Shown: piece after piece, positions 16,727 to 24,731 of the stretch
Position numbering within the stretch: position 1 is the first letter of the stretch
How the letters are laid out: every line of letters starts with the position of its first letter
NCBI GenBank assembly: GCA_021647785.1
Contig: JAKIUC010000025.1
Span: forward strand, 1 to 59,683
DNA length: 59,683 bases
From: Melioribacteraceae bacterium
GTDB taxonomy: Bacteria > Bacteroidota > Ignavibacteria > Ignavibacteriales > Melioribacteraceae
Direction of reading: 5' to 3'
Program-made: the position numbers and the translations under genes
Notes under the pieces: model-generated
Databases searched by the model: none
Told to the model about the DNA's origin: nothing
What the model saw: only the letters and a program-made list of their open reading frames with translations

Positions 16727-17674
16727 CTAACAAACCGCAGATTCTCCTATTTCAATAAAATTGCGTGAAGCATTCATTTTAGTTTTTAATCCCCACGGAA
16801 TTGTTAAATTTTGCTCAATGTGTCCATGCTTAACATTATAAATTACTGGAATTTTCAAATTCCCAAAGTAATCTGAAATTACATCATTCAGAGATAAGGA
16901 TGGGTCATCTTTATCTTTAATGTAGCAATCAACAAATCTTCCAATAATAATTCCTTTAATATCCTTAAATCCATTTGTAGCATATTTTAATTGATAGAAC
17001 ATTCTATCAATACTATATGGTTCTTCACTAATCTCTTCTAACAAAATGATGGAATTTTTAAAATCTATTTGGTACGGAGTACCTAACAATGAGTTAATAA
17101 GTGATAAATTTCCTCCAACAAGTTTTCCCTCACCTCTTCCTTTTGTTAAAGTGTAAAAATTCTCATTATCAGGGTTGTTAAGTTTACCAATTTTTTTAGT
17201 TGAAGTAACCATTTTCCAGAAATATTCCTCAGTAAAAGTATCAACATCCTCTTTCCAAAAATCAACAGCAAGCATTGGTCCGGCAAAAGTAACTAATCCA
17301 GTTTTTTTAAGAAAAGCCATTTGAAGTGCAGTAATATCGCTATATCCAACAAATATTTTTGGATTACGTTTAATAAGCCCATAGTTTATTTTGTCAAGCA
17401 ATCTTCCGCTGCCATATCCACCACGTACATTAATTATTGCTTTAACATCCTTGTTTTTAAACATTGAATGTAAATCTTCGAGACGTTCTTCGTCGGTACC
17501 CGCAAGATATCCGTTAGATTTCCCAACATTTTTACCAACCTCAACTCTATAACCAAGTCTTTCCAAATAATTAACGCCTTTTTCAATTTTGGATAAATCT
17601 TTTGGAGGTGAAGCAGGAGAGATAATTCCGATAACATCGCCCTTATTTAGTTTCTTAGGTTTAACTATTTTCAT
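16727..17674 (-). CDS. LD-carboxypeptidase (murein tetrapeptide carboxypeptidase, family S66)
   Basis: 315 residues, full length for the family. The serine nucleophile Ser112 is in GYSDITAL, Glu213 in LLEEISEEPY and His285 in GHIEQN, giving the Ser-Glu-His triad of LdcA. RGGYGSGRLL and KLVGGNLS are further family motifs. It removes the terminal D-Ala from murein tetrapeptides during cell-wall recycling, or cleaves related peptides (the MccF subgroup shares the fold). No signal peptide, so cytosolic. It stands alone on the minus strand. Confidence 0.9.
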   Translation of the reverse strand: MKIVKPKKLNKGDVIGIISPASPPKDLSKIEKGVNYLERLGYRVEVGKNVGKSNGYLAGTDEERLEDLHSMFKNKDVKAIINVRGGYGSGRLLDKINYGLIKRNPKIFVGYSDITALQMAFLKKTGLVTFAGPMLAVDFWKEDVDTFTEEYFWKMVTSTKKIGKLNNPDNENFYTLTKGRGEGKLVGGNLSLINSLLGTPYQIDFKNSIILLEEISEEPYSIDRMFYQLKYATNGFKDIKGIIIGRFVDCYIKDKDDPSLSLNDVISDYFGNLKIPVIYNVKHGHIEQNLTIPWGLKTKMNASRNFIEIGESAVC

Positions 17675-17737
17675 AAATACTCTGTTTATTAATATGTTTA
17701 TAATTGTTCATTAAGGTCATATGGAACATTCATTTTT

Positions 17738-17783
17738 ATAATCATCCTCTTGTGTCCCGCCTTGCGGGATGAATGTTTCATCT
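17738..17783. repeat. Dispersed intergenic repeat with TCCCGC/GCGGGA hairpin
   Basis: About 46 bp: ATAATCATC, GTG, a perfect 6-bp hairpin with three-base loop, then GATGAATGTTTCATCT. A near-identical copy lies at 39663-39708 and a diverged one at 39493-39538. The rest of the 422-bp gap 17675-18096 holds the PrpD operator and otherwise nothing I recognise. Confidence 0.7.
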
Positions 17784-18033
17784 AATAATTAAATGCGAAA
17801 ATAATAAATGTTTGAGGTTAAATCAATGTTTTTTAATAGTTTAGATACTTGCTGCAATATTTCCATTTTGTTAAAAAAAAAACTTAGACAGATTAAAAGG
17901 GGAAAATTGGAAAAATAAGAGGTTAAATTCCTAACTTATTTTTGGAGTAAACTATACATTTTCCAACCAAAAAATAGTAAATATTTGTTGACTTATTGTT
18001 ATTAGAATTCTTATTATTACCTATACAATTAAA

Positions 18034-18052
18034 TGTTACATTAACCGTAACA
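18034..18052. promoter_or_regulatory. Palindromic operator upstream of the PrpD-family gene
   Basis: TGTTAC-N7-GTAACA; 17 of 19 bases match the site at 11082-11100. CAATTTTG (18066-18073), one mismatch from TAnnTTTG, follows 13 bases after it. The ATG is 44 bases downstream. Suggests one regulator for both transcription units. Confidence 0.65.
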
Positions 18053-18096
18053 TTTAGATAATTGACAATTTTGCTTAATTATAAATAGGATTAAAA

Positions 18097-19530
18097 ATGG
18101 AAAAATCGATTGCACGAATTATTTCTGAATTTGCTGTAAACTTAAAATTTGAAGACTTACCAAAAGAAGTGGTTGAAGCTACAAAAAGATTTATTTATGA
18201 TTCCGTAGCGTGTGCTTATGGTGGGTATCATACACAAGATGTTAATATAATCCGCGATTTGTACAAGGATATGGGGGGCAAAAAAGAAGCCACTGTTATT
18301 GGATTTGGTGAGAAAATTCCGGCAGTAAATGCTACACTTGTTAATTCATTAATGATTAGAGCATTAGATTTTAATGATATTTATTGGAAAGATGATCCTT
18401 CACATCCATCCGATATTATTCCTGCAGCACTCTCTACCGGTGAAATGGTTGGTGCATCAATGGAAGATATAATTACAGCAATTGTCTTAGCTTACGAATT
18501 TGAAATGCGTCTTTGTCTATTTGCAAAACCCGGAGTAAGAGAGAGAAAATGGCATCATGCAACTTTAACTCAATTTGTCTCCCCTATTGTAGCCGGCAAA
18601 ATGCTTGGTTTAACTGTTGATGAAATGGTAAATGCAATTGGTATAAATGGCTCGCACAACCACACAATTGGCTGCCCCACTGCTGGCAAATTAACAATGA
18701 TGAAAAACACGGTTGACCCAATGGCAGTTCAAGCAGGGGTTTTTGCAGCACTAATGGCTCAAAAAGGATTCTCCGGAACTGAAAAAGTTTTTGAAGGTAA
18801 AGAAGGTTTTATGGATGCCTTTGTTGGTTGGAATGCTAAAGCCGAAACTCTTAATCCAACAGAAATGATGGGACGAGATGGTCTTTCAAAATGGTCTTGG
18901 GATGTTGACGCATTAATTGGCAATTTAGGCGAAAACTATAAAGTTTTAGAATGTGGAATGAAGGCGTTTCCGACCGAAGCTCTTACTCACACACACATCT
19001 CCTGTACACTAAATGCAATGATTAAAAACAATTTAACTTACGAAGATATTGAAGAAGTTAGAGTTACAGCTTTTGCTCAAGCATACGATATTTTATTCGA
19101 CCCGGCAAAGTATCGTCCGGAATCGAGAGAGACGGCAGACCACTCACTCCCCTACTGTTTAGCTGCTGCAATTGTAGATAAGAAAATATCAACTCAATCT
19201 TTTAGTGATGAAAAATTGAACGACCCGCGTATCTATGAAGTTATTGATAAAATTAAAGGTGAAGCTTCAATCGAATTTGAAAAAATGTTTCCTGCTAAAC
19301 AGCCATCCAAAGTAGTTGTTAAAACTAAAGATGGAAATGAGTATTCCGAGTATATGGAATATCCGAAAGGTGACCCTCGCGAACCAATGACAATTGAAGA
19401 CCTCGATAATAAATTTGCCGGATTAGCTAAAGGAACTCTTTCACCAGAGCGTCAAACTGCAATTAAAGAAATGATTTTTAATTGTGAAGGAATGACTATT
19501 AACGACTTTATGAATAAATTGGTTATTTAA
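18097..19530 (+). CDS. MmgE/PrpD family dehydratase
   Basis: 477 residues. FIYDSVACAYGG, ALDFNDIYWKDDPSHPSDIIPAAL (the conserved His/Asp region), ATLTQFVSPIVAGKMLGL, NGSHNHTIG, MKAFPTEALTHTHI and ETADHSLPYCLAAA are all family motifs. Members include 2-methylcitrate dehydratase, citrate dehydratase (B. subtilis MmgE) and cis-aconitate decarboxylase. Placed among citrate lyase and aconitase genes, dehydration of citrate or methylcitrate to an aconitate is the simplest guess. Under its own operator-bearing promoter. Family certain, substrate not. Confidence 0.85.
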   Translation: MEKSIARIISEFAVNLKFEDLPKEVVEATKRFIYDSVACAYGGYHTQDVNIIRDLYKDMGGKKEATVIGFGEKIPAVNATLVNSLMIRALDFNDIYWKDDPSHPSDIIPAALSTGEMVGASMEDIITAIVLAYEFEMRLCLFAKPGVRERKWHHATLTQFVSPIVAGKMLGLTVDEMVNAIGINGSHNHTIGCPTAGKLTMMKNTVDPMAVQAGVFAALMAQKGFSGTEKVFEGKEGFMDAFVGWNAKAETLNPTEMMGRDGLSKWSWDVDALIGNLGENYKVLECGMKAFPTEALTHTHISCTLNAMIKNNLTYEDIEEVRVTAFAQAYDILFDPAKYRPESRETADHSLPYCLAAAIVDKKISTQSFSDEKLNDPRIYEVIDKIKGEASIEFEKMFPAKQPSKVVVKTKDGNEYSEYMEYPKGDPREPMTIEDLDNKFAGLAKGTLSPERQTAIKEMIFNCEGMTINDFMNKLVI

Positions 19531-19532
19531 CA

Positions 19533-19570
19533 CTGCGGTTTAGCTCTAAATAAAGAGAGCAAAACTGTAG
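19533..19570 (+). terminator. Possible terminator hairpin after the PrpD gene
   Basis: CTGCGGTTTAGCTCT and AGAGAGCAAAACTGTAG form an imperfect stem just after the stop codon. The following T content is poor, so termination may be partial. Confidence 0.4.
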
Positions 19571-19699
19571 CTATTTTATATTGTATTACTACATTGTTAG
19601 TACAAACATCGGACTGAAAATTTAATTCTTTTTTCTATTGAATAATTCTAATATTTAATTTATTTTTATGTCATTATTATGACACATTTGAGAGTAAAA

Positions 19700-19966
19700 A
19701 TGCAAACTACAACTTTTACTGACGCAAGAAATAATCTGAATAGACTTATAACTTCAATTGATGAAAACAATGAACCTATTGTTATACTTGGAACAAAAGG
19801 GAGACAAGATTCGGTTCTAATTTCCAAAGAGAATTACGATAACCTAATTGAAAACCTTTATATACTGAGTGATTCTAATTGGGTAAAAAGTATCAAAAAA
19901 GGAGTAAAGGAAATTGAATCTGCCAAAGGTGTAAAAATGGATTTGTACACTGCACTTGGTATTTAA
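19700..19966 (+). CDS. yefM: YefM-family antitoxin
   Basis: About 88 residues from ATG 19700 (an ATG at 19679 is also in frame, but GAGAGT precedes 19700 and the family starts this way). The N-terminal TTFTDARNNLNRLI and IVILGTKGRQDSVLISKENYDNLIE are YefM/Phd DNA-binding fold; the C-terminus would wrap the toxin. Abuts the yoeB start. The module sits between the PrpD and CitDE genes. Confidence 0.85.
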   Translation: MQTTTFTDARNNLNRLITSIDENNEPIVILGTKGRQDSVLISKENYDNLIENLYILSDSNWVKSIKKGVKEIESAKGVKMDLYTALGI

Positions 19967-20251
19967 GTGAAGAAAGCATTTGAAATAATTTGGTCTCCAG
20001 AGAGTCTAAAACAAATTAAGAAGATTAAAAGGAAATCGAATCTAAAAGAAACAGAAAAGTATTTACATAAAATTGCAAAACTAATTCTTGATATACAAAG
20101 CAATCCATTTTTAGGGATAGGGAAACCAGAACATTTGAAATACAAAATCCCTCCTTGCTGGTCAAGAAGGATAAATTTAAAAGATAGATTAGTTTATAGA
20201 GTTATTAACAGTAAGATTGAAATTATTTCAATTCTTGGTCATTATGATTAG
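19967..20251 (+). CDS. yoeB: YoeB-family toxin
   Basis: 94 residues; GTG start directly after the yefM stop. Motifs match YoeB: GIGKPEHLKY, CWSRRIN, DRLVYRV and the C-terminal GHYD. The family's catalytic Glu (GKPE), Arg (SRRIN) and His-Tyr (GHYD) are present, so the ribosome-dependent mRNA interferase is probably active and neutralised by YefM. Confidence 0.88.
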   Translation: MKKAFEIIWSPESLKQIKKIKRKSNLKETEKYLHKIAKLILDIQSNPFLGIGKPEHLKYKIPPCWSRRINLKDRLVYRVINSKIEIISILGHYD

Positions 20252-20295
20252 AAAGAAATTACAATAGAAATTAAACAAATATTTAAAGTGATATT

Positions 20296-21480
20296 ATGGC
20301 AAAAGCAACAGCAGGTCAGCAAGGTACAAAAGTTCGCTCCGATTGTTACATCAAGATAACATCCAAACGGCTTGGGGGAATAAAATTAGATTGTAAAAGC
20401 AAAGTAGATGTTATGTATGGAGAATCGATACGCACAACCATTTTGGATATGTGTAAATTCTTTGAACTAAAACATGCATCTATTTTAGTTGAAGATTATG
20501 GTGCACTTCCATCCACATTAATGGCAAGGTTTGAGATAGCAGTTAAACGACTTAATCCTAAAATGGAAAAAGAGTACTTACCAAATTTTAATAAAAAGAA
20601 CAGATACGCAACTTCAAAAGATAGATTAAGGCGAAGCAGGCTTTATCTCCCTGGCAACGAACCAAAGTTTTATCCCAATGCTGGCTTACATAAACCTGAT
20701 GGAGTGATACTTGATTTGGAAGACTCTGTTGCACCAACAGAAAAAGATTCTGCACAACTAATTGTTAGAAATGCGTTAAGGTCAATAGACTTCTATGGTT
20801 CAGAGCGTATGGTGCGTATTAACCAATTACCGCAAGGGCTTGATGACTTAAAATATATTGTTCCTAATAATGTTCATGCAATTTTAATTCCAAAAGCTGA
20901 AACAGCAGAGCAAATTAAAGAAGTTGATGCAGAAGTTAAGAGATTAAAAATATTGCACAGAATAAAAAATGATATCTATTTTATGCCAATTATTGAATCT
21001 GCCCTTGGTGTTATTAATGCTTACGATATTGCAATATCAAGTGATAACAATTGTGCCCTCGCTATTGGATTAGAAGATTACACCGCAGATATTGGAACAC
21101 AAAGAACCAATGAAGGTAAAGAGAGCTTTTATGCACGTACTGCTTTAATCAATGCAGCAAAGGCTGCTGGAGTTCAGGCAATAGATACTGTGTTCTCTGA
21201 TGTTAATGATATGGATGGTTTACGCGCATCAGTAGTTGAAGCTAAAGGATTAGGTTTTGAAGGGAAAGGATGCATTCATCCAAGACAAATTAAAATAGTG
21301 CACGAAGCATTTGCACCAACAGAATTGGAAATTGAAAAAGCAGAAAAAATTGTGAATGCCTTTGAAGAAGCAAAACAAAAAGGTATTGGTGTAGTTTCAA
21401 TTGGAAGTAAAATGATTGATGCTCCGGTTGTAAAGAGGGCGGTTAATACATTAAAATTGGTTGCACTTATTAAAAAGTAA
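20296..21480 (+). CDS. Citrate lyase gamma-beta fusion (CitD-CitE)
   Basis: 394 residues. Residues 1-~100 are the CitD acyl carrier protein: VRSDCYIKI with the likely prosthetic-group serine Ser15, and ESIRTTILDM. From about 110 on it is CitE, an HpcH/HpaI-family lyase: RLRRSRLYLPGNEP, GVILDLEDSVAPTEKD, RMVRIN, IESALGV, LEDYTADIG and GKGCIHPRQI. Normally CitD and CitE are separate subunits. With CitF downstream this should form citrate lyase (citrate to acetate plus oxaloacetate). The genes needed to make and attach the cofactor (citC, citX, citG) are not in the window. Citramalate is an alternative substrate. Confidence 0.87.
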   Translation: MAKATAGQQGTKVRSDCYIKITSKRLGGIKLDCKSKVDVMYGESIRTTILDMCKFFELKHASILVEDYGALPSTLMARFEIAVKRLNPKMEKEYLPNFNKKNRYATSKDRLRRSRLYLPGNEPKFYPNAGLHKPDGVILDLEDSVAPTEKDSAQLIVRNALRSIDFYGSERMVRINQLPQGLDDLKYIVPNNVHAILIPKAETAEQIKEVDAEVKRLKILHRIKNDIYFMPIIESALGVINAYDIAISSDNNCALAIGLEDYTADIGTQRTNEGKESFYARTALINAAKAAGVQAIDTVFSDVNDMDGLRASVVEAKGLGFEGKGCIHPRQIKIVHEAFAPTELEIEKAEKIVNAFEEAKQKGIGVVSIGSKMIDAPVVKRAVNTLKLVALIKK

Positions 21481-21494
21481 ATATGATTTTATGA

Positions 21495-22019
21495 ATTGTT
21501 CTATTGCTCCATTGTTATATTGTTGAATTGTTAAAAGCGAAAATAGGAATGTAATGAATGAGAAAAAGTATTTAAAACTTAATGATATTGATTCATATAA
21601 AATTTCGTTTCAATTGAGCAACTACGTTGGGATATTATTTCTGGATGGGACTATTTTGCTAAGAAAACAATTGGAGCTCAGTTTATGAATGCAATCGATT
21701 CAATCTCAGCGAATATAGCTGAAGGCTTTGGAAGATTTGGTAAAAAAGATAAAATTAAATTTTACAGAATAGCATTTGGCTCTATGTATGAAGCACTTGA
21801 TTGGACTGAAAAAGCTATTAAAAGAAAACTTATATCAGATGACGAATACAAATATATTTTTTCTGAATTAAATAAACTGCCAAAAGAAATTCACTCGTTG
21901 ATAAAATTTACAAATGATAAATTAAAAGAATAGAAGAATAAATTGTTTCATTGTTCTATTGCTAAATTGTTAAAAGCAAGTAACAATGTAACAATAGAGC
22001 AATTTAACAATAGAACAAT
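21495..22019. mobile_element. Second four-helix-bundle cassette with inverted repeat ends
   Basis: The left end starts ATTGTTCTATTG (21495) and the right end finishes with its exact reverse complement CAATAGAACAAT (22008-22019); both continue into related ATTGTT/TAACAAT-rich sequence ending near TTAAAAGC. The right flank is itself a long imperfect hairpin (about 21950-22019). The cassette separates citDE from citF and ends 12 bases before the citF start. Confidence 0.55.
21554..21933 (+). pseudogene. Frameshifted four-helix bundle gene
   Basis: From ATG 21554 the frame reads MNEKKYLKLNDIDSYKIS..LSNYV, then fails at about 21626-21629. One frame over it continues WDIISGWDYFAKKTIGAQF, SISANIAEGFGRFGK and RIAFGSMYEALDWTEKA to a stop at 21931-21933. 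Adding one T to GTTGGG restores a complete 126-residue protein, so a single-base deletion is the likely cause (a sequencing error in a short T run cannot be excluded). The part after 21685 could still be translated from an internal ATG. Confidence 0.8.
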
Positions 22020-22031
22020 AGAGTAAGTATT

Positions 22032-23588
22032 ATGAAACTAATAAAAAACGCAGCAGGACGCTTTGTTCCAACCGAAGTAAACGGTAAAAAAGTAATTCCA
22101 TTTCAAGGAGTTAACAAATATAAACCTACCGGAAATAAATACGGCGGTGCAATTAAAAGTTGTGCAAACTACCCACTTGATGGGAATAAAGTTGCAAAGA
22201 ACTTACGTGAAGCACTTAAAAAATCTGGCTTAAAAAATGGGATGACAATCTCCACACATCATCATTTACGAAATGGCGATTTATTAACAAACATTCTTTT
22301 TGATACAATAAAATCAATGGGTGTGAAAAATATCCGCTGGTACCCAAGTGCATCTTTTCCTGTTCATGAACATTTAATAAAATATTTGGATGACGGCACT
22401 ATCCATCATATTGAAGGTTCTATGAACGGTCCACTTGGGAAATATTCTTCTGAAGGTAAAATGAAAGGAGTTGGTGTTCTCCGCTCGCACGGGGGCAGAT
22501 ACCAATCAATACAGGATGGTGATGTGCATATTGACCTTGCTGTTATTGCTGCTCCAACAGCCGATCCTTTTGGGAATGCTACTGGCGACAGAGGTAAATC
22601 GGCATGTGGTTTGCTTGGCTTTGCACTTGCAGATTCTGAGTATGCAGATAATGTAATTGTAGTTACCGATAATCTCATTCCCTTCCCTTGCACACCTTGG
22701 CAAATACAAGGCAACAATGTCGATTATGTTGTGGAAGTTGAATCACTTGGTGATCCAACAAAAATTGTTTCGGGTACAACCCAAGTAACCAAAAGCCCAG
22801 ATAGACTTTTGATTGCAGAATATGTTGCAGAGTTCTTAGAAGAATCTGGAATACTGAAAGATGGATTCTCTTTTCAAGCTGGTGCCGGTGGTACAAACCT
22901 TGCTTTCGCCCTTTATCTAAAGGAGAAAATGATAAAGAGAAATATAAAAGCAAGATTTATCCGCGGTGGTAGTACTAAATATCTTGTGGAAATGTTAGAG
23001 GAAGGTTTAACCGATTACATTCTGGATGGACAAACATTCGATCTTGAGGGTGTTCGCTCAATGCGAGAAAATAGTGGGCATTTAAATACGAGTCCATTTA
23101 CAAGCTACAACTTTCACGGAAAAGGAAACTTTGCATCGATGCTTGATGCTGTTGTGCTTGGCGCTACAGAAGTTGATATAAATTTTAATGCCAATGTTGT
23201 TACACATTCTGATGGATACTTACTGCACGGAATTGGCGGATGGCAAAATTGTTTATTTGGTAAAACTGTAATTCTTGCAATTCCATCTTTCCGAGATAGA
23301 ATACCGGTAATTGTTGATGAAGTAACAACACTTGTTGCACCTGGCGAATTGGTTGATGTTATTGTTACAGAGCGTGGTATTGCTATCAATCCTAAACGTA
23401 AGGATTTATTTAAAGCAGTTAAAGGTAGCGGACTTCCGATAAAACCAATAAAACAAATTTATAAAGAAGTAAATGATATTTGCGGCGGCAAACCGGCTAA
23501 ACCAAAAGTGAACAGAAATGAAATTGTTGCAATCATAAAATGGGTTGATGGAACTGTGATAGATTCTGTTTTTAAAGTTGAGAAGTAA
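22032..23588 (+). CDS. citF: Citrate lyase alpha subunit (CitF)
   Basis: 518 residues, the usual CitF length. ISTHHHLRNGD, VIAAPTADPFGNATG, GFSFQAGAGGTNLA, RGGSTKYLVEMLEEGLTDYILDGQTFD and VDEVTTLVAPGELVDVIVTERGIAINP are CitF/CoA-transferase motifs. It transfers the acyl-ACP thioester from acetate to citrate so that CitE can cleave citryl-ACP. Last gene of the citrate block; a RelB-YafQ module follows. Upstream spacing is dominated by the second four-helix cassette. Confidence 0.9.
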   Translation: MKLIKNAAGRFVPTEVNGKKVIPFQGVNKYKPTGNKYGGAIKSCANYPLDGNKVAKNLREALKKSGLKNGMTISTHHHLRNGDLLTNILFDTIKSMGVKNIRWYPSASFPVHEHLIKYLDDGTIHHIEGSMNGPLGKYSSEGKMKGVGVLRSHGGRYQSIQDGDVHIDLAVIAAPTADPFGNATGDRGKSACGLLGFALADSEYADNVIVVTDNLIPFPCTPWQIQGNNVDYVVEVESLGDPTKIVSGTTQVTKSPDRLLIAEYVAEFLEESGILKDGFSFQAGAGGTNLAFALYLKEKMIKRNIKARFIRGGSTKYLVEMLEEGLTDYILDGQTFDLEGVRSMRENSGHLNTSPFTSYNFHGKGNFASMLDAVVLGATEVDINFNANVVTHSDGYLLHGIGGWQNCLFGKTVILAIPSFRDRIPVIVDEVTTLVAPGELVDVIVTERGIAINPKRKDLFKAVKGSGLPIKPIKQIYKEVNDICGGKPAKPKVNRNEIVAIIKWVDGTVIDSVFKVEK

Positions 23589-23663
23589 TTTAAATATTTT
23601 AGTTTGTATTCTCGTTTAAAAAACTTGAAGGTTTGCTGCGAGTTGAGTCAACATAAAACCTAC

Positions 23664-23692
23664 TTGACATTATACACCATATGGTGTATGTT
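23664..23692 (+). promoter_or_regulatory. Promoter with built-in operator for the relB-yafQ module
   Basis: TTGACA (23664-23669), 17 bases, TATGTT (23687-23692). A perfect 18-bp palindrome, ATACACCATATGGTGTAT (23672-23689), fills the spacer, the expected site for autorepression by the ribbon-helix-helix antitoxin. ATG at 23717. Confidence 0.8.
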
Positions 23693-23716
23693 TACAGTAA
23701 ACAAAAATGGTGAATC

Positions 23717-23971
23717 ATGAAAATTCAAACTAGTGTTAGAGTAGAAAACACATTATACAATGAAGCAAAAAATGTTTTTTCAAAATTTGGCTTAACTTTT
23801 GGCGATGCAGTAAATATATTTCTCGCAAAAGTTGCAATGGAGAAAGCCATTCCTTTTGAACTTAGCCTACCATCAGAAGAACTTGAAAACCGAATAAATA
23901 ATTTAAATATCGACAAAAACACACAAGTCTATAATACAGCAAACGAACTATTCGAAGATCTGGGTATTTAA
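23717..23971 (+). CDS. RelB/DinJ-family antitoxin
   Basis: 84 residues. The N-terminal ribbon-helix-helix (QTSVRVENTLYNEAKNVFSKFGLTFGDAVNIFLAKVA) is the DinJ/RelB pattern, including the conserved Gly-Leu; the C-terminus (NTANELFEDLGI) is the usual toxin-binding tail. It should repress its own promoter at the adjacent palindrome and neutralise the YafQ-like toxin encoded 1 base downstream. Confidence 0.87.
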   Translation: MKIQTSVRVENTLYNEAKNVFSKFGLTFGDAVNIFLAKVAMEKAIPFELSLPSEELENRINNLNIDKNTQVYNTANELFEDLGI

Positions 23972-23972
23972 G

Positions 23973-24263
23973 TTGCTCAAAATAAAAATAGAAAAGTCTT
24001 TTAAGAAAGATATTCAAAGAGATAAAAAAAGTGGCAAGTACGCACAAAAGGATTTTGAATTATTAAAATCAATAATCGCTTCATTGCAAAAGGAAGAAAT
24101 TATAGATAAAAAATCTAAAAGGCATCTACTCAAAGGAAATATGAGTGGTTTTGAATCAATTCATATAAAAAACAATTGGTTACTTATATTTAAGATTAAT
24201 GAAGACTATTTAATTCTTGCCATGTTAGGTAAACACACTCAGGTTTATCAAAAGTTTAAATAA
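23973..24263 (+). CDS. YafQ-family toxin
   Basis: 96 residues; TTG start one base after the antitoxin stop. KIEKSFKKDIQRDKKSGK at the N-terminus, KRHLLKGNMSGFESIHIKNNWLLIF in the middle and LGKHTQVY with the C-terminal catalytic His match YafQ mRNA interferases. No defect seen. Located directly after citF. Confidence 0.85.
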   Translation: MLKIKIEKSFKKDIQRDKKSGKYAQKDFELLKSIIASLQKEEIIDKKSKRHLLKGNMSGFESIHIKNNWLLIFKINEDYLILAMLGKHTQVYQKFK

Positions 24264-24575
24264 AATGGTATAACCGTTGCTCTACACCGTCTGCCTTTAT
24301 TCTGCGGTGATTTTGGTTTTAAAGTGAGTTTCAAATTGTAGTTTTAAGAAACACCTCTCCGTAGGAGATCTAACCCAGATGAACTGGAAAAGACAAATCT
24401 CAAACAAGAAATTTGTGTTAAGGTGTCTCGTTTTTGGGGTTTTGATATTGAGATTTATCCCTAAAAAAAATCGGGACAAATTTTGTTATTTGAATGTTGT
24501 CATTTGTAATTTTCTGCCAAATAAAACACGCTGTTAGTCCTGCACTGCGGGGAATATTACTGATAAGATACTAAA

Positions 24576-24620
24576 GAACAAGGTTAGATTGTGAGAGCGT
24601 TTTTTAGCGACCCACAATCT
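24576..24620. repeat. Direct repeat, copy A, with internal hairpin
   Basis: GAACAAGGTTAGATTGTGAG and following ~25 bases recur at 26220-26264. Within it GGTTAGATTGTG pairs with CACAATCTGAACC. Lies in the 468-bp gap 24264-24731, which otherwise shows only further short hairpins and no gene. Confidence 0.7.
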
Positions 24621-24731
24621 GAACCAGTTGCTCTATTCAACCAATATTATGTTGGATATTTTGAGATAAAGAGAAATAATTGCATATAAAGACTATTTTG
24701 AAGATTTTCTAAAGAAATATTGAGTTAAAAC

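Noticed and set aside
13068-21933. Four-helix-bundle genes as Avd of a diversity-generating retroelement
   Set aside because: No reverse transcriptase, template repeat or variable repeat is visible in the window.
22406-22717. Long antisense frames within citF, the aconitase gene, E1 and E2
   Set aside because: They are complements of well-supported genes and show no independent motifs.
20296-23588. ATP-citrate lyase
   Set aside because: No ATP-grasp or citrate-synthase-like domain; the motifs are CitD, CitE and CitF.
24297-24479. Short minus-strand reading frame in the repeat-rich gap
   Set aside because: It runs through hairpin repeats, has no family motif and no ribosome-binding site.
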